The translations under genes and the position numbers were made by a program. A stretch of 64,000 nt of DNA from contig JAPPFL010000007.1 in assembly GCA_028823855.1 (NCBI GenBank), positions 1 to 64,000 on the forward strand, written 5' to 3'. Position 1 is the first letter of the stretch. The number at the start of each line of letters is the position of its first letter. Shown here one piece after another: positions 10,240-20,386 of the stretch. The notes beneath the pieces were generated by a model. The model saw nothing but the letters and a program-made list of their open reading frames with translations, was not told where the DNA came from and did not search any database. Source of the stretch: Albidovulum sp. GTDB taxonomy: Bacteria > Pseudomonadota > Alphaproteobacteria > Rhodobacterales > Rhodobacteraceae.

Positions 10240-11598
10240 ATGGAGCGTGTTCTGACTGCAGCCGGGCATCTCCCTAAGAAGTTCGCCGCGGCAGCTGTTC
10301 TGGCTGTTTTTCCTTACCTAAGTACTGGTGCCGGTGATTTTCCGTCCCCGGTTCTTGACTCTATGTATCCGGTCGTTGACCCTGCCGAGGCGGAATTGGG
10401 ACAGTTGCTGTTTTACGACCCGATCCTGTCCGGAAGCAGGAAGGTCGCATGCGCGAGCTGTCATCACCCGTCGTTCGGAACCTCGGACGGCGTTTCTCTT
10501 GGCTTGGGCGATGGGGGCGTCGGTATCGGGCCGGACAGGATCGCAGACCCGACCAATCTTCCTGAACGGCGCGTTCCCCGAAATTCTCCCGGGCTGTGGA
10601 ATGTCGGCGCGTTTGAATTCCGGTCATTGTTTCACGACGGCCGGGTCGAACTGGGCGGTTCTCAACCGGACGGGGTTCGCACCCCGCTGGATCGGGACAT
10701 GATGTCAGGATTTGCGTCGGTCCTTGCGGCGCAAACCATGTTTCCCGTGGTTAGTCCGGACGAAATGGCCGGCCATTACAGTGAAAACAGCATCGCCGAA
10801 ATCGTGCGGCTCGGCATTCTGACGGAAGAAGGCGGCGCTTGGGACCGCATTGCCCGAAACGTTGCCCGCAGCGGGGACTATGCCGAACGATTTAAGCGGG
10901 TCTACTGGCATATCGACGGAGCCGACGACGTAACTTTCGTAGACATTTCCAATGCGATCGCCGCCTTTATTGCACATGAGTTTCGATCCGACACATCGCC
11001 CTTCGACGCGCATTTGCGCGGCGAAGCGGAACTGTCGCCAGACGAGAAAGTCGGCATGGAACTTTTTTTCGGCAGCGCCGGGTGTTCTTCCTGCCACTCG
11101 GGCCCGTTCCTGACCGATCATGAATTCCATGCCATGGGAGATCCGCAATTGGGTCCAGGAAAAGCAGCTCGGTTTGAGCATCACGCCCGCGACGAAGGGC
11201 GTTTCCGCGTAACGGGAAATCCTGCCGACAGGTTTGCGTTCCGCACGCCGTCCCTGCGCAATGTCGCTCTGACCGCGCCATATGGCCACGCGGGCGCTTT
11301 TGCCGATCTGCGATCATACATTCGGCATCACATCGACCCGGTCGATGGGCTCAACCGTTACGACCGCCGACAGGTGATTCTCCCCGAACTCTCCGTGAAT
11401 GATTGGAGAATAATGGACGATCCGGCTGAAACCGGAGCGATCGCGGCCTCGGTCGAACTCGCGCCGCAGAGCCTGTCGGAAGGCGAGATCGCAGCCTTGG
11501 CTGCGTTCCTGAACAGCTTGACCGATCCGATAGCCGTATCCGGGAGACTCGGCGTGCCCGGCGAGGTGCCGAGCGGGCTTGCAGTTCCGAACCGCTAG
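10240..11598 (+). CDS. Di-heme cytochrome c peroxidase / MauG family protein
   Basis: A 452-residue exported protein with a signal peptide (about residues 1-31) and two c-type haem attachment sites, CASCH (71-75) and CSSCH (282-286). These are spaced as in bacterial di-haem peroxidases. Family features nearby include GQLLFYDPILSGSRKVAC before the first haem and FRTPSLRNVALTAPYGHAG after the second. Such proteins reduce hydrogen peroxide with electrons from small cytochromes, or, in the MauG branch, oxidise protein residues. This one is longer than a classical peroxidase (about 340 residues), which favours the MauG-like branch. It works in the periplasm and needs the Ccm system. It has no operon partner here. 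Confidence 0.88.
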   Translation: MERVLTAAGHLPKKFAAAAVLAVFPYLSTGAGDFPSPVLDSMYPVVDPAEAELGQLLFYDPILSGSRKVACASCHHPSFGTSDGVSLGLGDGGVGIGPDRIADPTNLPERRVPRNSPGLWNVGAFEFRSLFHDGRVELGGSQPDGVRTPLDRDMMSGFASVLAAQTMFPVVSPDEMAGHYSENSIAEIVRLGILTEEGGAWDRIARNVARSGDYAERFKRVYWHIDGADDVTFVDISNAIAAFIAHEFRSDTSPFDAHLRGEAELSPDEKVGMELFFGSAGCSSCHSGPFLTDHEFHAMGDPQLGPGKAARFEHHARDEGRFRVTGNPADRFAFRTPSLRNVALTAPYGHAGAFADLRSYIRHHIDPVDGLNRYDRRQVILPELSVNDWRIMDDPAETGAIAASVELAPQSLSEGEIAALAAFLNSLTDPIAVSGRLGVPGEVPSGLAVPNR

Positions 11599-12523
11599 GC
11601 GGATTTTCATTGGAGGAATATCTTCTTTCGGCCATGCATTTCCGAGTATTTCGAGAAATCAACCTGTCATGCGTATGTAAACATCCTGTTCCGCGGCGAC
11701 GCCAAATAGGCGGAAGGTAATTCTGGTCCTCCTCGGCTGGGCCGCGCCGTCATCCGGAAGCTGCCGACCGGGCTTGCGTCGCGGCGACGCCGTGCCGAGC
11801 GTCAGCGCCGGCTGTTCGGCGAGCAGCGTATCCGCGGAGCGCGACGGCGGCGCGTCGGCAGTCCGCCCGGTCCCGGTCTCCGTCCGCGCGTTTTCTGAAT
11901 CCTCGGCAGTCCTTACGGGCGTCTTCCGTTCCGGCTGCGCCGAAAACCTTCTCGATCAGGATCGATCCGAACCATGCCGCCGCTAAAGCAACTTGGAAAA
12001 GAAAGCGCGTTTCGGGTTGCGTCCGATACACGGGAAAGATCGCTGCCGCGATCGTTGGACAAGCCAGCGTTTTGCGAGACCCTACGGATCCGCGAGCGTC
12101 GCCCGCTAGGCCTCCGCCCCGGATCATGGCTATTCGAACTCGCGCCGCTTGCGGTCCACGCGTTCCGGCGTGCCAATCCACCGGCTCAACGAACCACGCT
12201 TCTTCGCAATTCTATCGCTTGGCCAAGTCGCGAAAGGCATCGGCCGAGCCGGTTCAGATCTGAAGCGGCTGAAATTTGCCGACGCGTCCGATTGGCGGAT
12301 TGCATCCGTATCGCACTAGCGAGCCTCCTCTCGCAGCCTTGAATTCTCCGATACCGGCGGGTAGTATGATTGCGTGCAAAAGTAGTGAATGAGGAGCAAA
12401 TTAGTGATGCGTTCCTCGAACTCAAAATAAAATCGAGTCGAGACTACTTAGATCAAACGCCCTCATGCATTGCGGAATTTCGTTGAAAGTTGCGCTGTTC
12501 AACAGGACGGAGGGAGATTCAAA
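11599..12523. other. Gap without a recognisable gene
   Basis: Open frames of up to 143 codons cross this GC-rich stretch on both strands (for example 11750-12181, minus), with arginine- and alanine-rich translations typical of chance frames. No family or repeat was recognised. The last 100 bases should hold the promoter of the lipoprotein gene. Confidence 0.5.
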
Positions 12524-13105
12524 ATGCAAATCAGATTTTTAATTCCGGCGGTCTTTTCATCGATGATGCTCGCGATTTCCGGGTGCAGCTTCGAGAATGG
12601 ACGTGCTCAGGAAGAAATTGCAGATTATTATATTTCGGAAATATCCGTGGATGTAAGCGAAGGCATCGAGTTGCGCTCTTTGCAGCCGCAAGATGAAGAG
12701 GAACTAATGCAGGATCCTCCGCTGGTGGCCGGAATGCTGGCGCAAGCCATAGAATTGCAGGTTGCCGAATCGCCGGCCGGAACTCGACCGGCTTCAATTT
12801 CAGTAGTCTTGGAAAAGCTGCGCGTTGCGAGGCTTGGCGACGAAACGATTGGCGGGGTCAGCGAATTGACGGGCAGCGTAGCGGTTTCAGATTCCGAAAC
12901 GGGCGAAGTCATCGCGACGACGTCGATTGTCGCGCACGACGGAGACAAAGACGAAGTGCTCGACGGAATCGGAGGAATACTCGCCGTCATGGTTGTGGCT
13001 CCGGTCGCCGTCCTGTTGAATTCAGTGGACGAAGGGGCTTCCGCAGAGCTTCAGCCGGTTGTCGACAGCTTCGCCGAAAACGTAGGGGTGTGGCTGGGCG
13101 CGTAG
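12524..13105 (+). CDS. Small putative lipoprotein of unknown function
   Basis: A 193-residue protein starting at an ATG preceded by GGAGGGAGA seven bases away. The N-terminus is a lipoprotein signal (charged start, hydrophobic core, lipobox LAISGC), so the mature protein should be lipid-anchored at the cysteine and face the periplasm. The mature part is acidic, with alternating beta-like segments (ISVVLEKLRVARLGD, LTGSVAVSDSETGEVIATTSIVAHD). Near the C-terminus it has one hydrophobic stretch, ILAVMVVAPVAVLL, that could insert in or pack against membrane. I do not recognise a family. The frame extends 54 bases upstream but without a start as good as this. Confidence 0.75.
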   Translation: MQIRFLIPAVFSSMMLAISGCSFENGRAQEEIADYYISEISVDVSEGIELRSLQPQDEEELMQDPPLVAGMLAQAIELQVAESPAGTRPASISVVLEKLRVARLGDETIGGVSELTGSVAVSDSETGEVIATTSIVAHDGDKDEVLDGIGGILAVMVVAPVAVLLNSVDEGASAELQPVVDSFAENVGVWLGA

Positions 13106-13743
13106 GAATCCGGGATATTGGTTTGCGCGGCGGCTCCAATTGTCGTCACGCCTTGGCAGGAGCGCTATTTCGCGCGCGAAACTTTACGAATTTTTCGCGA
13201 ACGGAATTGCCTGAGCCAATCTAAAAACCGTATAAGTTAACGGAAGAAGGGTCTATCGGTACGAATTTCCTTTGGGAAATCCCGGCGGCAGCCATAACGT
13301 CCTCCTCGGCTGATGCCCATGATCGGCGCAGCCCCGCTTTCGGGGTTCCTTAGAGCGATTCCGCCTTGGCCAATTGAAATCGCCCGATTCGGATTTCGCA
13401 AGTCCGCGAATGCGTTCACTGTCGACCGACAACGGGCGGAGTGCTCCATTTGAAAACTTGGCCAGCAAGCGAGAATATAGGTTTCTCATTCCCTAGTTCC
13501 GGCACGGACCGGCGGAACTATCCGAATTTCCCGCCTGCGAAACTTGATTGCAAGATGCTTGCTCGATGCAGATTTTAGCGAAGCGCGCGGTTCGGCGCCG
13601 GCGGGAAAATGGCAGAACTCAAGAACTCAATCAATTCCTAGCCATTATGCAAAAAAGAATGTAACGTCGCCGGATCAGCTTCGCCTTGATCGAGAACAGA
13701 AGTTGAGATTTTTTTTATCGCATCGGCGCGGAGCAACTATACT
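13106..13743. other. Gap without a recognisable gene
   Basis: Only short chance frames are present (up to 78 codons, minus strand 13237-13489). No RNA gene or repeat was seen. The AT-richer end just before 13744 probably contains the promoter of the kinase gene. Confidence 0.5.
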
Positions 13744-14637
13744 TTGACCAATGAAACAAAAGAACTGAATAATCGTTGGATCGTATGCGCAGGCAGCATC
13801 CACTACGATATCTTCATCGAATCCTCTCGTTTGCCTGAGCTTGGAGAGACCCTGCCCGCAAAGGGTTGGTTCCCAAAATTCGGAGGAAAGGGCGGGAATC
13901 AAGCGCTGGCAGCCGCGAATCACGGCGCGAAAGTTCGCTTGCTTTCGGCAGTTGGCGATGATTCGTTCAGCGGCATGCTGCGAAAAACGATTTCCGATGC
14001 CCGAATCGACGATGACTTTGTCCTGAACTTGCAGGGTCCAACCGGCGTGAGCGTCGCAATTTCAAACGGCAAGGGCGACTACGGCGCCGTGACGGCAACC
14101 GGAGTCAATTCGATTATACCGCTTGAGAAAGCTTACGAACCAAGCCTTTGGTCGAACGCAGGTATCCTAGTGTTGCAGAATGAATTCGACGCAACGTTGA
14201 ATCAATGCCTTGCAGAGGAGGCGTGCGGACGGGGATTGAGCGTTGTAATGAATGTATCGCCGTCAGGCGAAATGTCTGAAGAGTTGGCCGAATTCGTAGA
14301 TATCGCAATCTTTAACGCGCTCGAAGCGCAACAGTTTACCGGACAGCCCGTCAAGTCGCTTGGCGATGCATTCAGGTCGTTGGACACGCTCGGGGAATAT
14401 TTTTCGACCGTGATCGTTACGGCGGGGGCCGAAGGCGTCGCGGTTCGCTCCGATCGTTCAGGCAGTTTTTCGATAAAGGGAATACCGGTCAACGCGAAGA
14501 ACGCGCACGGTGCGGGAGATGTCTTTGCGGGGACGCTTTGCGCCGAATTGATTAAAGAATGCGATTTGGCGGACGCGGCTGAAATCGCGAACAAAGTCGC
14601 GAGTTCGTTCGTCGCCGGAAATTACGGACACGCCTAG
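13744..14637 (+). CDS. PfkB family carbohydrate kinase (ribokinase-like)
   Basis: A 297-residue sugar or nucleoside kinase. The N-terminal substrate signature is GGKGGNQALAAANHGAKV, close to the GGKGANQA motif of ribokinase. The C-terminal signature AHGAGDVFAGTL carries the anion hole and catalytic Asp of the family (GAGD). The Asn-rich small-lid contacts WIVCAGSIHYDIF sit at the start, as usual. It probably phosphorylates a sugar with ATP in the cytosol. Ribose is one candidate, but the GGKGGNQ variation leaves it open. The start is TTG at 13744, with GGAG about nine bases upstream. The nearby ATG at 13751 is out of frame. It stands alone between two gaps. Confidence 0.85.
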   Translation: MTNETKELNNRWIVCAGSIHYDIFIESSRLPELGETLPAKGWFPKFGGKGGNQALAAANHGAKVRLLSAVGDDSFSGMLRKTISDARIDDDFVLNLQGPTGVSVAISNGKGDYGAVTATGVNSIIPLEKAYEPSLWSNAGILVLQNEFDATLNQCLAEEACGRGLSVVMNVSPSGEMSEELAEFVDIAIFNALEAQQFTGQPVKSLGDAFRSLDTLGEYFSTVIVTAGAEGVAVRSDRSGSFSIKGIPVNAKNAHGAGDVFAGTLCAELIKECDLADAAEIANKVASSFVAGNYGHA

Positions 14638-15117
14638 CAATAGATTAGGAATGGATTCGGGCCGCGCCGCCGCCGCCCGAAAAATAAATTTATTCCACAG
14701 ATTCTCCAAATGACGGGTCGGTCGGCTCGGAATTTCCGAACCGCCACGGGCCTGGCAGGTGAAATCGAACCGATCAATCAAAAGAATCCGCGTCGTTTTT
14801 CGACCGGCGGCAACGAAAGGGACTCGGCGAAGAAATGAACTTTCCACTTCGCAACCGCCAAGCGTAGCGATAGGCACGAAGCAATTAGACGAATTGTCTC
14901 GACGACAAGAGCGCAAGAATTTTCGGGTCTACGCGAATGCGAAGAAATGGCCGCTCCTCTTCGGGCCGAATAGCGCCCGGTAGAATTCGAACCGAATGCG
15001 TAGGCGTTTCGGAGGCAACCGGCGCGACCAACTCAATCGGGCGGGCCCGGTTCTGACCGGCAGATCGCTGCCAGCCCGAACTCGGGCGCGGCAGGCCACC
15101 TATCGCCAAGCCGGAGC
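14638..15117. other. Gap between convergent kinase and gcvP genes
   Basis: There is no gene-like frame and no clear terminator hairpin with a U-tract in either direction. The stretch contains AT-rich blocks and a GC-rich part near 15000-15100, with nothing I can name. Confidence 0.45.
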
Positions 15118-17946
15118 CTAATTGCCCATTGGACGAACCAGCTGTATATTTCTGTCGCCGTAAACGTTGTCGATGCGGTTGACCGGCGGCCAGTACTTAT
15201 CGCCCCTTCGCGCTCCCGGCGGGAATACTCCCGCCTCGCGACTATAGCCGCGCGTCCAGTCCTCTACGATATCTTCAACCGTATGCGGGCTATTTTTTAG
15301 AGGATTGTCGATTTCGTCCAACCTTCCGTTTTCAATGGCGTCGATTTCTTCTCGAATCGCAAGCATTGCGTCGCAGAACCGGTCGAGTTCGGCCTTCGGT
15401 TCCGATTCCGTCGGCTCGATCATGAGCGTCCCGGGAACCGGCCAGCTCATGGTGGGCGGGTGAAACCCGCTGTCGATTAGCCGTTTGGCGACATCTTCGT
15501 TGCTTGCGTTCGCTTTCTTCGCAAACGGCCGCAGATCGATAATGCACTCGTGCGCCACGCGGCCGTTGCTTCCGACGAACTGGATAGGAAATTTCCTGCC
15601 GAGTCTCGCCGCAATATAGTTGGCGTTCAGTATCGCCAATTTAGTCGCCTGCGACAGTTCGTTTCCCATCAACAGAATGTACGCCCAAGAAACCGGGAGA
15701 ATCGAGGGCGACCCGTTCATGGCGGCCGACACCGCTCCGCCGGCACCGGAATCCAATGGGTCGCCGGGCAAATACGGCTTGAGATGGGCTTTTACGCCGA
15801 TCGGCCCCATTCCCGGGCCACCGCCGCCGTGCGGTATGCAAAATGTCTTGTGCAAGTTCAAATGAGAGACGTCGGCTCCAAGTTCCGCCAATTTGGCGAT
15901 GCCTACAAGCGCATTCAGATTTGCGCCGTCGAGATAGACCTGGCCGCCGAATTCGTGCGTGATTCCGGCGACTTCCGTAATCGTGTCCTCGAAAACGCCG
16001 TAGGTCGAGGGATAGGTCACCATCGTCGCGGCAAGATCGCGTCCCGCGTCGCGCGCCTTGCTACGAAAATCTTCAAGATCGATTTTTCCGTAGTCGGTTG
16101 AGCGCACCTCGACCACGTCCATGCCCGCCATGTTTGCGGAGGCGGCGTTCGTACCGTGCGCCGAAGACGGTATGAGACAGATCCTTCGGTCACTGCCGTC
16201 CTTTGAGCGGTGGAAGGCTCGTATCGTCATCAAGCCCGCGAACTCGCCTTGCGCTCCCGAATTGGGTTGAAACGATATCGCGTCGAATCCGGTAATTCTG
16301 CAGAGCTTTGACGACAAGTCGTCGAACAGCTCCCGATAGCCTTCCGTCTGATCGCTCGGTGCAAACGGATGGATATTTCCGAATTCCGGCCAGGTTATCG
16401 GTATCATTTCCGTCGCCGAGTTAAGCTTCATCGTGCAGGAGCCCAGGGGAATCATGGTCCTGTCGAGGGCGAGGTCGCGGTCGGCCAAGCGCCTCATGTA
16501 GCGAACCATTTCCGATTCCGATCGATTCATATGAAAGACGGGATGTGCGAGAAACTGCGACGTGCGCTGCAACGATTCGCTGAACGCGGGCCGAGACCGG
16601 CCATGTCCGATCGAAAACTTCGCTCCGAAGGCGGCGCAAACGCCAGACAGCGTGTCCGCGCTCGTGATTTCATCCACGGAAATTCCTATTTTCGATTTCG
16701 ATTCAACGCGAACATTGATTCCTGCTTCGGCCAGCCGGCGCACGATACTGTCGCGCTGAGATCCGGCGTCGACGGTAAACGTGTCGAAAAACGAGTCCGG
16801 TTCGATCGAGTAGCCGGCTTCCGCGAGCGAATCCGAAAGGTCCGCGGCAGCGAAATGTACGCGCTCGGCGATTGCCCGCAGTCCTCGCGGTCCATGAAAT
16901 ATGGCATAGAACGCAGCGATTACAGCCGGCAAAACCTGCGCGGTGCAAATGTTCGATTTAGCCTTTTCGCGCCTGATATGCTGCTCTCTGGTCTGCAGCG
17001 CCAGGCGATACGCCCGACGACCTCGCGCATCAAGGGAAACGCCGACGATTCTGCCTGGCAATTCGCGGATGTACTTTTGCCGGCAAGACATGAAAGCGGC
17101 ATGCGGTCCCCCCATTCCGAGCGGCATTCCGAACCTCTGCGTAGACCCTACGGCGATGTCGGCGCCCATTTCGCCGGGTTCTTTTAGGAGAGTTAGCGCG
17201 AGCAAATCGGTCGCAACGGCAGTCACGGCCCCGGATTTTTTCAGCGCGCCGATTATGCTCGTGAAATCGCGCGCAATTCCATGCGTTCCCGGATATTGAA
17301 ATACAGCCCCGAAATAGGAATTTTCTACCGCGTCGGTTTCGGGATCGCCGACAACCAAGTCGATTCCGAGCGGTTCCGCGCGCGTCCGCATGACCGCTAT
17401 GTTTTGCGGATGGCAATTCCTATCGACGAAAAATGCATTGCATTTCGATTTGGAAATTCTTCGCGCCATGGTCACAGCCTCGCCGCAGGCGGTCGCTTCG
17501 TCGAGAAGCGACGCGTTTGCGGCATCCAGTCCTGTCAGGTCGCAAACCATCGTCTGGAAATTTAGCAGAATTTCCAAGCGGCCCTGACTTATTTCAGGCT
17601 GATAGGGCGTATACGCGGTGTACCATGCCGGATTTTCAAGTACGTTTCGCAGAATCGCCGGCGGAGTCTCAGTACCGTAGTACCCCATCCCGATAAGAGA
17701 CGCGCAGATTTTGTTTTTGTCCGCGGTTTGCCGCAACCGGTCGAGCACTTGCCTTTCGGTCAGAGGCTCGCCAATATCCAGTTCGCGTTCGGCCGACACT
17801 CCTTCCGGCAAGGCCTCGCGCACGAGGCTGTCGACGCTTTCGGTTCCGACGACTTCGAGCATTTCCTCAATTTCGCGCGGCGACGGGCCGATATGCCGGA
17901 GTCCGGCGAAATCGTCGGGTTTGTATTCGGAAGGTTTGAAATCCAT
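15118..17946 (-). CDS. gcvP: Glycine dehydrogenase (aminomethyl-transferring), P-protein
   Basis: A 942-residue single-chain P-protein, close to the 957 residues of E. coli GcvP. It therefore fuses both halves that are separate subunits in some bacteria. It decarboxylates glycine on PLP and passes the aminomethyl group to lipoyl-H-protein. The PLP lysine is Lys700 in [18 protein letters not shown], and the glycine-rich loop follows directly. The N-terminal half begins with [18 protein letters not shown], typical of the family. It is the last gene of the operon, 18 bases after gcvH. No frame damage is seen across 2.8 kb, so glycine cleavage appears functional. Confidence 0.97.
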   Translation of the reverse strand: MDFKPSEYKPDDFAGLRHIGPSPREIEEMLEVVGTESVDSLVREALPEGVSAERELDIGEPLTERQVLDRLRQTADKNKICASLIGMGYYGTETPPAILRNVLENPAWYTAYTPYQPEISQGRLEILLNFQTMVCDLTGLDAANASLLDEATACGEAVTMARRISKSKCNAFFVDRNCHPQNIAVMRTRAEPLGIDLVVGDPETDAVENSYFGAVFQYPGTHGIARDFTSIIGALKKSGAVTAVATDLLALTLLKEPGEMGADIAVGSTQRFGMPLGMGGPHAAFMSCRQKYIRELPGRIVGVSLDARGRRAYRLALQTREQHIRREKAKSNICTAQVLPAVIAAFYAIFHGPRGLRAIAERVHFAAADLSDSLAEAGYSIEPDSFFDTFTVDAGSQRDSIVRRLAEAGINVRVESKSKIGISVDEITSADTLSGVCAAFGAKFSIGHGRSRPAFSESLQRTSQFLAHPVFHMNRSESEMVRYMRRLADRDLALDRTMIPLGSCTMKLNSATEMIPITWPEFGNIHPFAPSDQTEGYRELFDDLSSKLCRITGFDAISFQPNSGAQGEFAGLMTIRAFHRSKDGSDRRICLIPSSAHGTNAASANMAGMDVVEVRSTDYGKIDLEDFRSKARDAGRDLAATMVTYPSTYGVFEDTITEVAGITHEFGGQVYLDGANLNALVGIAKLAELGADVSHLNLHKTFCIPHGGGGPGMGPIGVKAHLKPYLPGDPLDSGAGGAVSAAMNGSPSILPVSWAYILLMGNELSQATKLAILNANYIAARLGRKFPIQFVGSNGRVAHECIIDLRPFAKKANASNEDVAKRLIDSGFHPPTMSWPVPGTLMIEPTESEPKAELDRFCDAMLAIREEIDAIENGRLDEIDNPLKNSPHTVEDIVEDWTRGYSREAGVFPPGARRGDKYWPPVNRIDNVYGDRNIQLVRPMGN

Positions 17947-17964
17947 GATCTAGTCCGCCTCCGC

Positions 17965-18324
17965 CTATTCCACGAGCTCGCGATAGGATTCCTCTTCAAG
18001 ATAGTCGTCGACAACGGAGGTATCGTCGACCCTTACCCTGACAAACCAGGCTTCTCCGAGCGGGTCTTCGTTCACGAGTTCCGGGTTTTCCGCGAGTTTT
18101 TCGTTGACTGCGACGACTTCGATGTCAAAGGGCGCATTGATTTCGGCTGCGGCTTTCACGCTTTCTATAGTCGCCAGCTCGTCGCCCTTGGCAGCGGTAT
18201 CACCGACTTCGGGCAACTCTACGAATACGACATCTCCAAGCTGTTCGGCAGCATGCTGCGTGATTCCAATGACGATTTCGTTGCCTTCCGCGCGCAGCCA
18301 TTCATGATCTTCCGTGTATTTCAT
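17965..18324 (-). CDS. gcvH: Glycine cleavage system H protein
   Basis: A 119-residue lipoyl carrier protein, slightly short for the family (about 125-130). The lipoylated lysine is Lys57 in ATIESVKAAAEI. The opening YTEDHEWLRAEGNEIVIGIT and the ELPEVGD turn are conserved H-protein features. It shuttles the aminomethyl group between the P- and T-proteins and is reoxidised by a lipoamide dehydrogenase not encoded here. It lies between gcvT (9 bases upstream) and gcvP. Confidence 0.97.
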   Translation of the reverse strand: MKYTEDHEWLRAEGNEIVIGITQHAAEQLGDVVFVELPEVGDTAAKGDELATIESVKAAAEINAPFDIEVVAVNEKLAENPELVNEDPLGEAWFVRVRVDDTSVVDDYLEEESYRELVE

Positions 18325-18333
18325 TTTTTCCTC

Positions 18334-19467
18334 TCAATTTTTTTTGTAATGCGTCTCGATGAAGGGCAAGGAAACCACCTTGGCGGGAAGAAGCCTTTTT
18401 CTCACTGCACCGAATATAAGCGTTCCCTTGGCGGCGAACGCCGTGGAAACGTATCCCATTGACAAGGGCCCGTTCAGCGAAGGCCCGAATCCTCCCGATG
18501 TCACCGAACCGATGGGAATCTCGCAGGACGAATCGCCAAATAGCTTTGTTCCGCGGCGCATCGGCACGGGGCCTTCAGGCCTTATGCCGACGCGTATTCT
18601 CGCAGGTCCGCTTTCCAATTCCTCGAGAATTCGTTCAGATCCCGGAAATCCGCCGCTCCGGATACCGTCGCGCCTTCTCGACTTCGCGATTGTCCACTTC
18701 AGTCCGGCTTCAACCGGACTAGTCTCCAGGCAAATATCGCTTCCGTACAAGCACAGTCCCGCTTCAAGCCGCAGTGAATCTCTCGCTCCAAGGCCTACGG
18801 GCAATACGCCTCCATCGTCGAGCAGTCTTTCCGCCAAGTCTTCGACCGCGCCGGCCGGAAGGGAAAGCTCGAAGCCGTCTTCGCCGGTATACCCGGATCT
18901 GGAAATCCAGCATTCAATCCCGGCGATGCTCATTTCGCACGCTTCCATAAATCGCAGCTTCGGCGCACCCGGCGCGATCCGGCCGATTGCAGCCTCGGCG
19001 CCCGGTCCCTGCAATGCGATTAGCGACCTATTTTCGACCGGTTCCACTATGCACGAATCTTGAAGAGAAGAATTCAGGTGATCGGATACGGCATCCTTCC
19101 GAGCGGCATTCGCGACCAGCAAGAATGATTCTCTTTTCCGCGTAATAATCAGGTCGTCGATGATACCGCCCGCGTCGCTTGTCAGGACGCTATAGCGCTG
19201 TCGTCCTACGGGAAGAGATACCAAGTCTGACGGCAAAGTGCTTTCAAGCGACAAGGCGACTTCGTTCATATTGCAGTTTCGCGGCCTGATCAGGAATTGT
19301 CCCATGTGGCTGACGTCGAAAAGCCCTGAAAAAATTCTTGTCGTCAGATGTTCATTTAAAATCCCGGGCCGATAGTTTACGGGAAGCCGATAGCCGGCGA
19401 ATTCAACGATTTTTCCTCCGTGCCTCAAATGGAACTGGAATAGCTCCGTAGTCTTTCCTGGCTCCAT
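18334..19467 (-). CDS. gcvT: Aminomethyltransferase, glycine cleavage T protein
   Basis: A 377-residue T-protein that transfers the methylene group from aminomethyl-lipoyl-H-protein to tetrahydrofolate and releases ammonia. The start (KTTELFQFHLRHGGKIVEFAGYRLPV), the GLFDVSHMGQFLI block and the folate-site region GYTGEDGFEL match the family at the expected spacing. It is the first gene of the gcvT-gcvH-gcvP operon. A GAGG sits a few bases ahead of the ATG. The roughly 80 bases between this gene and the riboswitch contain two strong hairpins that could hide or expose the start region. Confidence 0.96.
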   Translation of the reverse strand: MEPGKTTELFQFHLRHGGKIVEFAGYRLPVNYRPGILNEHLTTRIFSGLFDVSHMGQFLIRPRNCNMNEVALSLESTLPSDLVSLPVGRQRYSVLTSDAGGIIDDLIITRKRESFLLVANAARKDAVSDHLNSSLQDSCIVEPVENRSLIALQGPGAEAAIGRIAPGAPKLRFMEACEMSIAGIECWISRSGYTGEDGFELSLPAGAVEDLAERLLDDGGVLPVGLGARDSLRLEAGLCLYGSDICLETSPVEAGLKWTIAKSRRRDGIRSGGFPGSERILEELESGPARIRVGIRPEGPVPMRRGTKLFGDSSCEIPIGSVTSGGFGPSLNGPLSMGYVSTAFAAKGTLIFGAVRKRLLPAKVVSLPFIETHYKKN

Positions 19468-19482
19468 CGCACCCTCGAATCG

Positions 19483-19538
19483 GTGCCCGCATAGCTATGC
19501 GCGGGCGCACTTTCCAAGCGCATTCCCACGGAATGCGC
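19483..19538 (-). promoter_or_regulatory. Paired hairpins between glycine riboswitch and gcvT (likely expression platform)
   Basis: Two inverted repeats lie between the second aptamer and the start codon. One is a perfect nine-base stem, GCGCATTCC with GGAATGCGC and a three-base loop, at 19518-19538. The other is a GTGCGCCCGC / GCGGGCAC pairing around 19483-19510, right before the gcvT ribosome binding site. Neither is followed by a U-run, so control of translation initiation is more likely than intrinsic termination. The role is inferred from position. Confidence 0.5.
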
Positions 19539-19543
19539 ATCCA

Positions 19544-19700
19544 GTGCCCCCTCTGTCCTTGAGCCTGAGATATTCTACCCGTCGGCGGGCGCCATTTGCG
19601 CCGCTCTCCAGAGGTCTAACAGGGAACGGTCCTTTTGCCTGAGAGTTTCCGGGGCTGTTGCTCCGTCGGCCCGGTCCGCAAACCGTGTCTCCCGATCCCT
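19544..19700 (-). promoter_or_regulatory. Tandem glycine riboswitch
   Basis: Read on the minus strand, two consecutive aptamers carry the conserved glycine-riboswitch cores. The first has CGGGAGA near its 5' end and CTCTCAGGCAAAAGGAC in its 3' half. The second has CTGGAGAG and then ATCTCAGGCTCAAGGACAG. A short linker (about 19610-19625) joins them, which is the classic cooperative two-aptamer layout. It lies directly upstream of gcvT. In characterised examples glycine binding turns on the cleavage operon, so excess glycine is burned for one-carbon units. The edges are approximate. Confidence 0.93.
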
Positions 19701-20386
19701 ATTCAACAGCTACACCACGCAGGCGAGGAATTCAAGCTTGGCTTTCGATATAGACGCCAACGAAGATTTTGGATCGGGAATTCCGCGGCGTTCAACGCCC
19801 GGCAATTCGACGCGCCGCAAGGCAGCAAATTGCCTGAGCTTCCCTCGCTCTGGCGGCAGCGATCGGAACAAGGCCCGGATCACAGCCGCTTCGTCGAGTT
19901 CGCCTCTTTCCTCGGCTACGCCGCCGGGGTTATTCGGGGACAAGCGCAAGACCCAACCGGCTTCAACATCGCGTATTCGCGCAAGTCCTCAATCGCCTCC
20001 GGTCAAGTCGGCGATCTTACCGGTTTATCCGTCGACATCGCGCTTCGTCGCCCTATAGGACCAAAGCCGTTGAGGCGTTCTTGGCACAGCTAGCGCGGTA
20101 ATGGCCGCTGCAAGCGTTTTTCATCTTGAGCGGCCTGGTTTGGCAAAGATGCCGAGATCGCGACGGATCAGTTTCGACAGTCATCGGCACGGAACGATCT
20201 CACGAACCGCCTTATGAGGAATATGCGCCGGCTCGCGGCGGCGTTAGGCTATTCCTGAAACGCAATGGCGCCGACGCGCTTTGCGGCCTCGGTCGCGCGT
20301 GCGCTCTACGCGAGACAAACTTTCCGGCTACCGCCAGAACTATTTCGTCATTCGGGAATCTTGCAGTCCCTCGTTCGCCTAGCGAT
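19701..20386. other. Gap upstream of the gcv operon and downstream of gltX
   Basis: Plus-strand frames of up to 175 codons (20126-20653, running into gltX antisense) do not look like proteins. The first 60 bases next to the riboswitch should hold the gcv promoter. A weak TTGAAT-like -35 lies on the minus strand about 30 bases before the aptamer, without a convincing -10. Confidence 0.4.
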
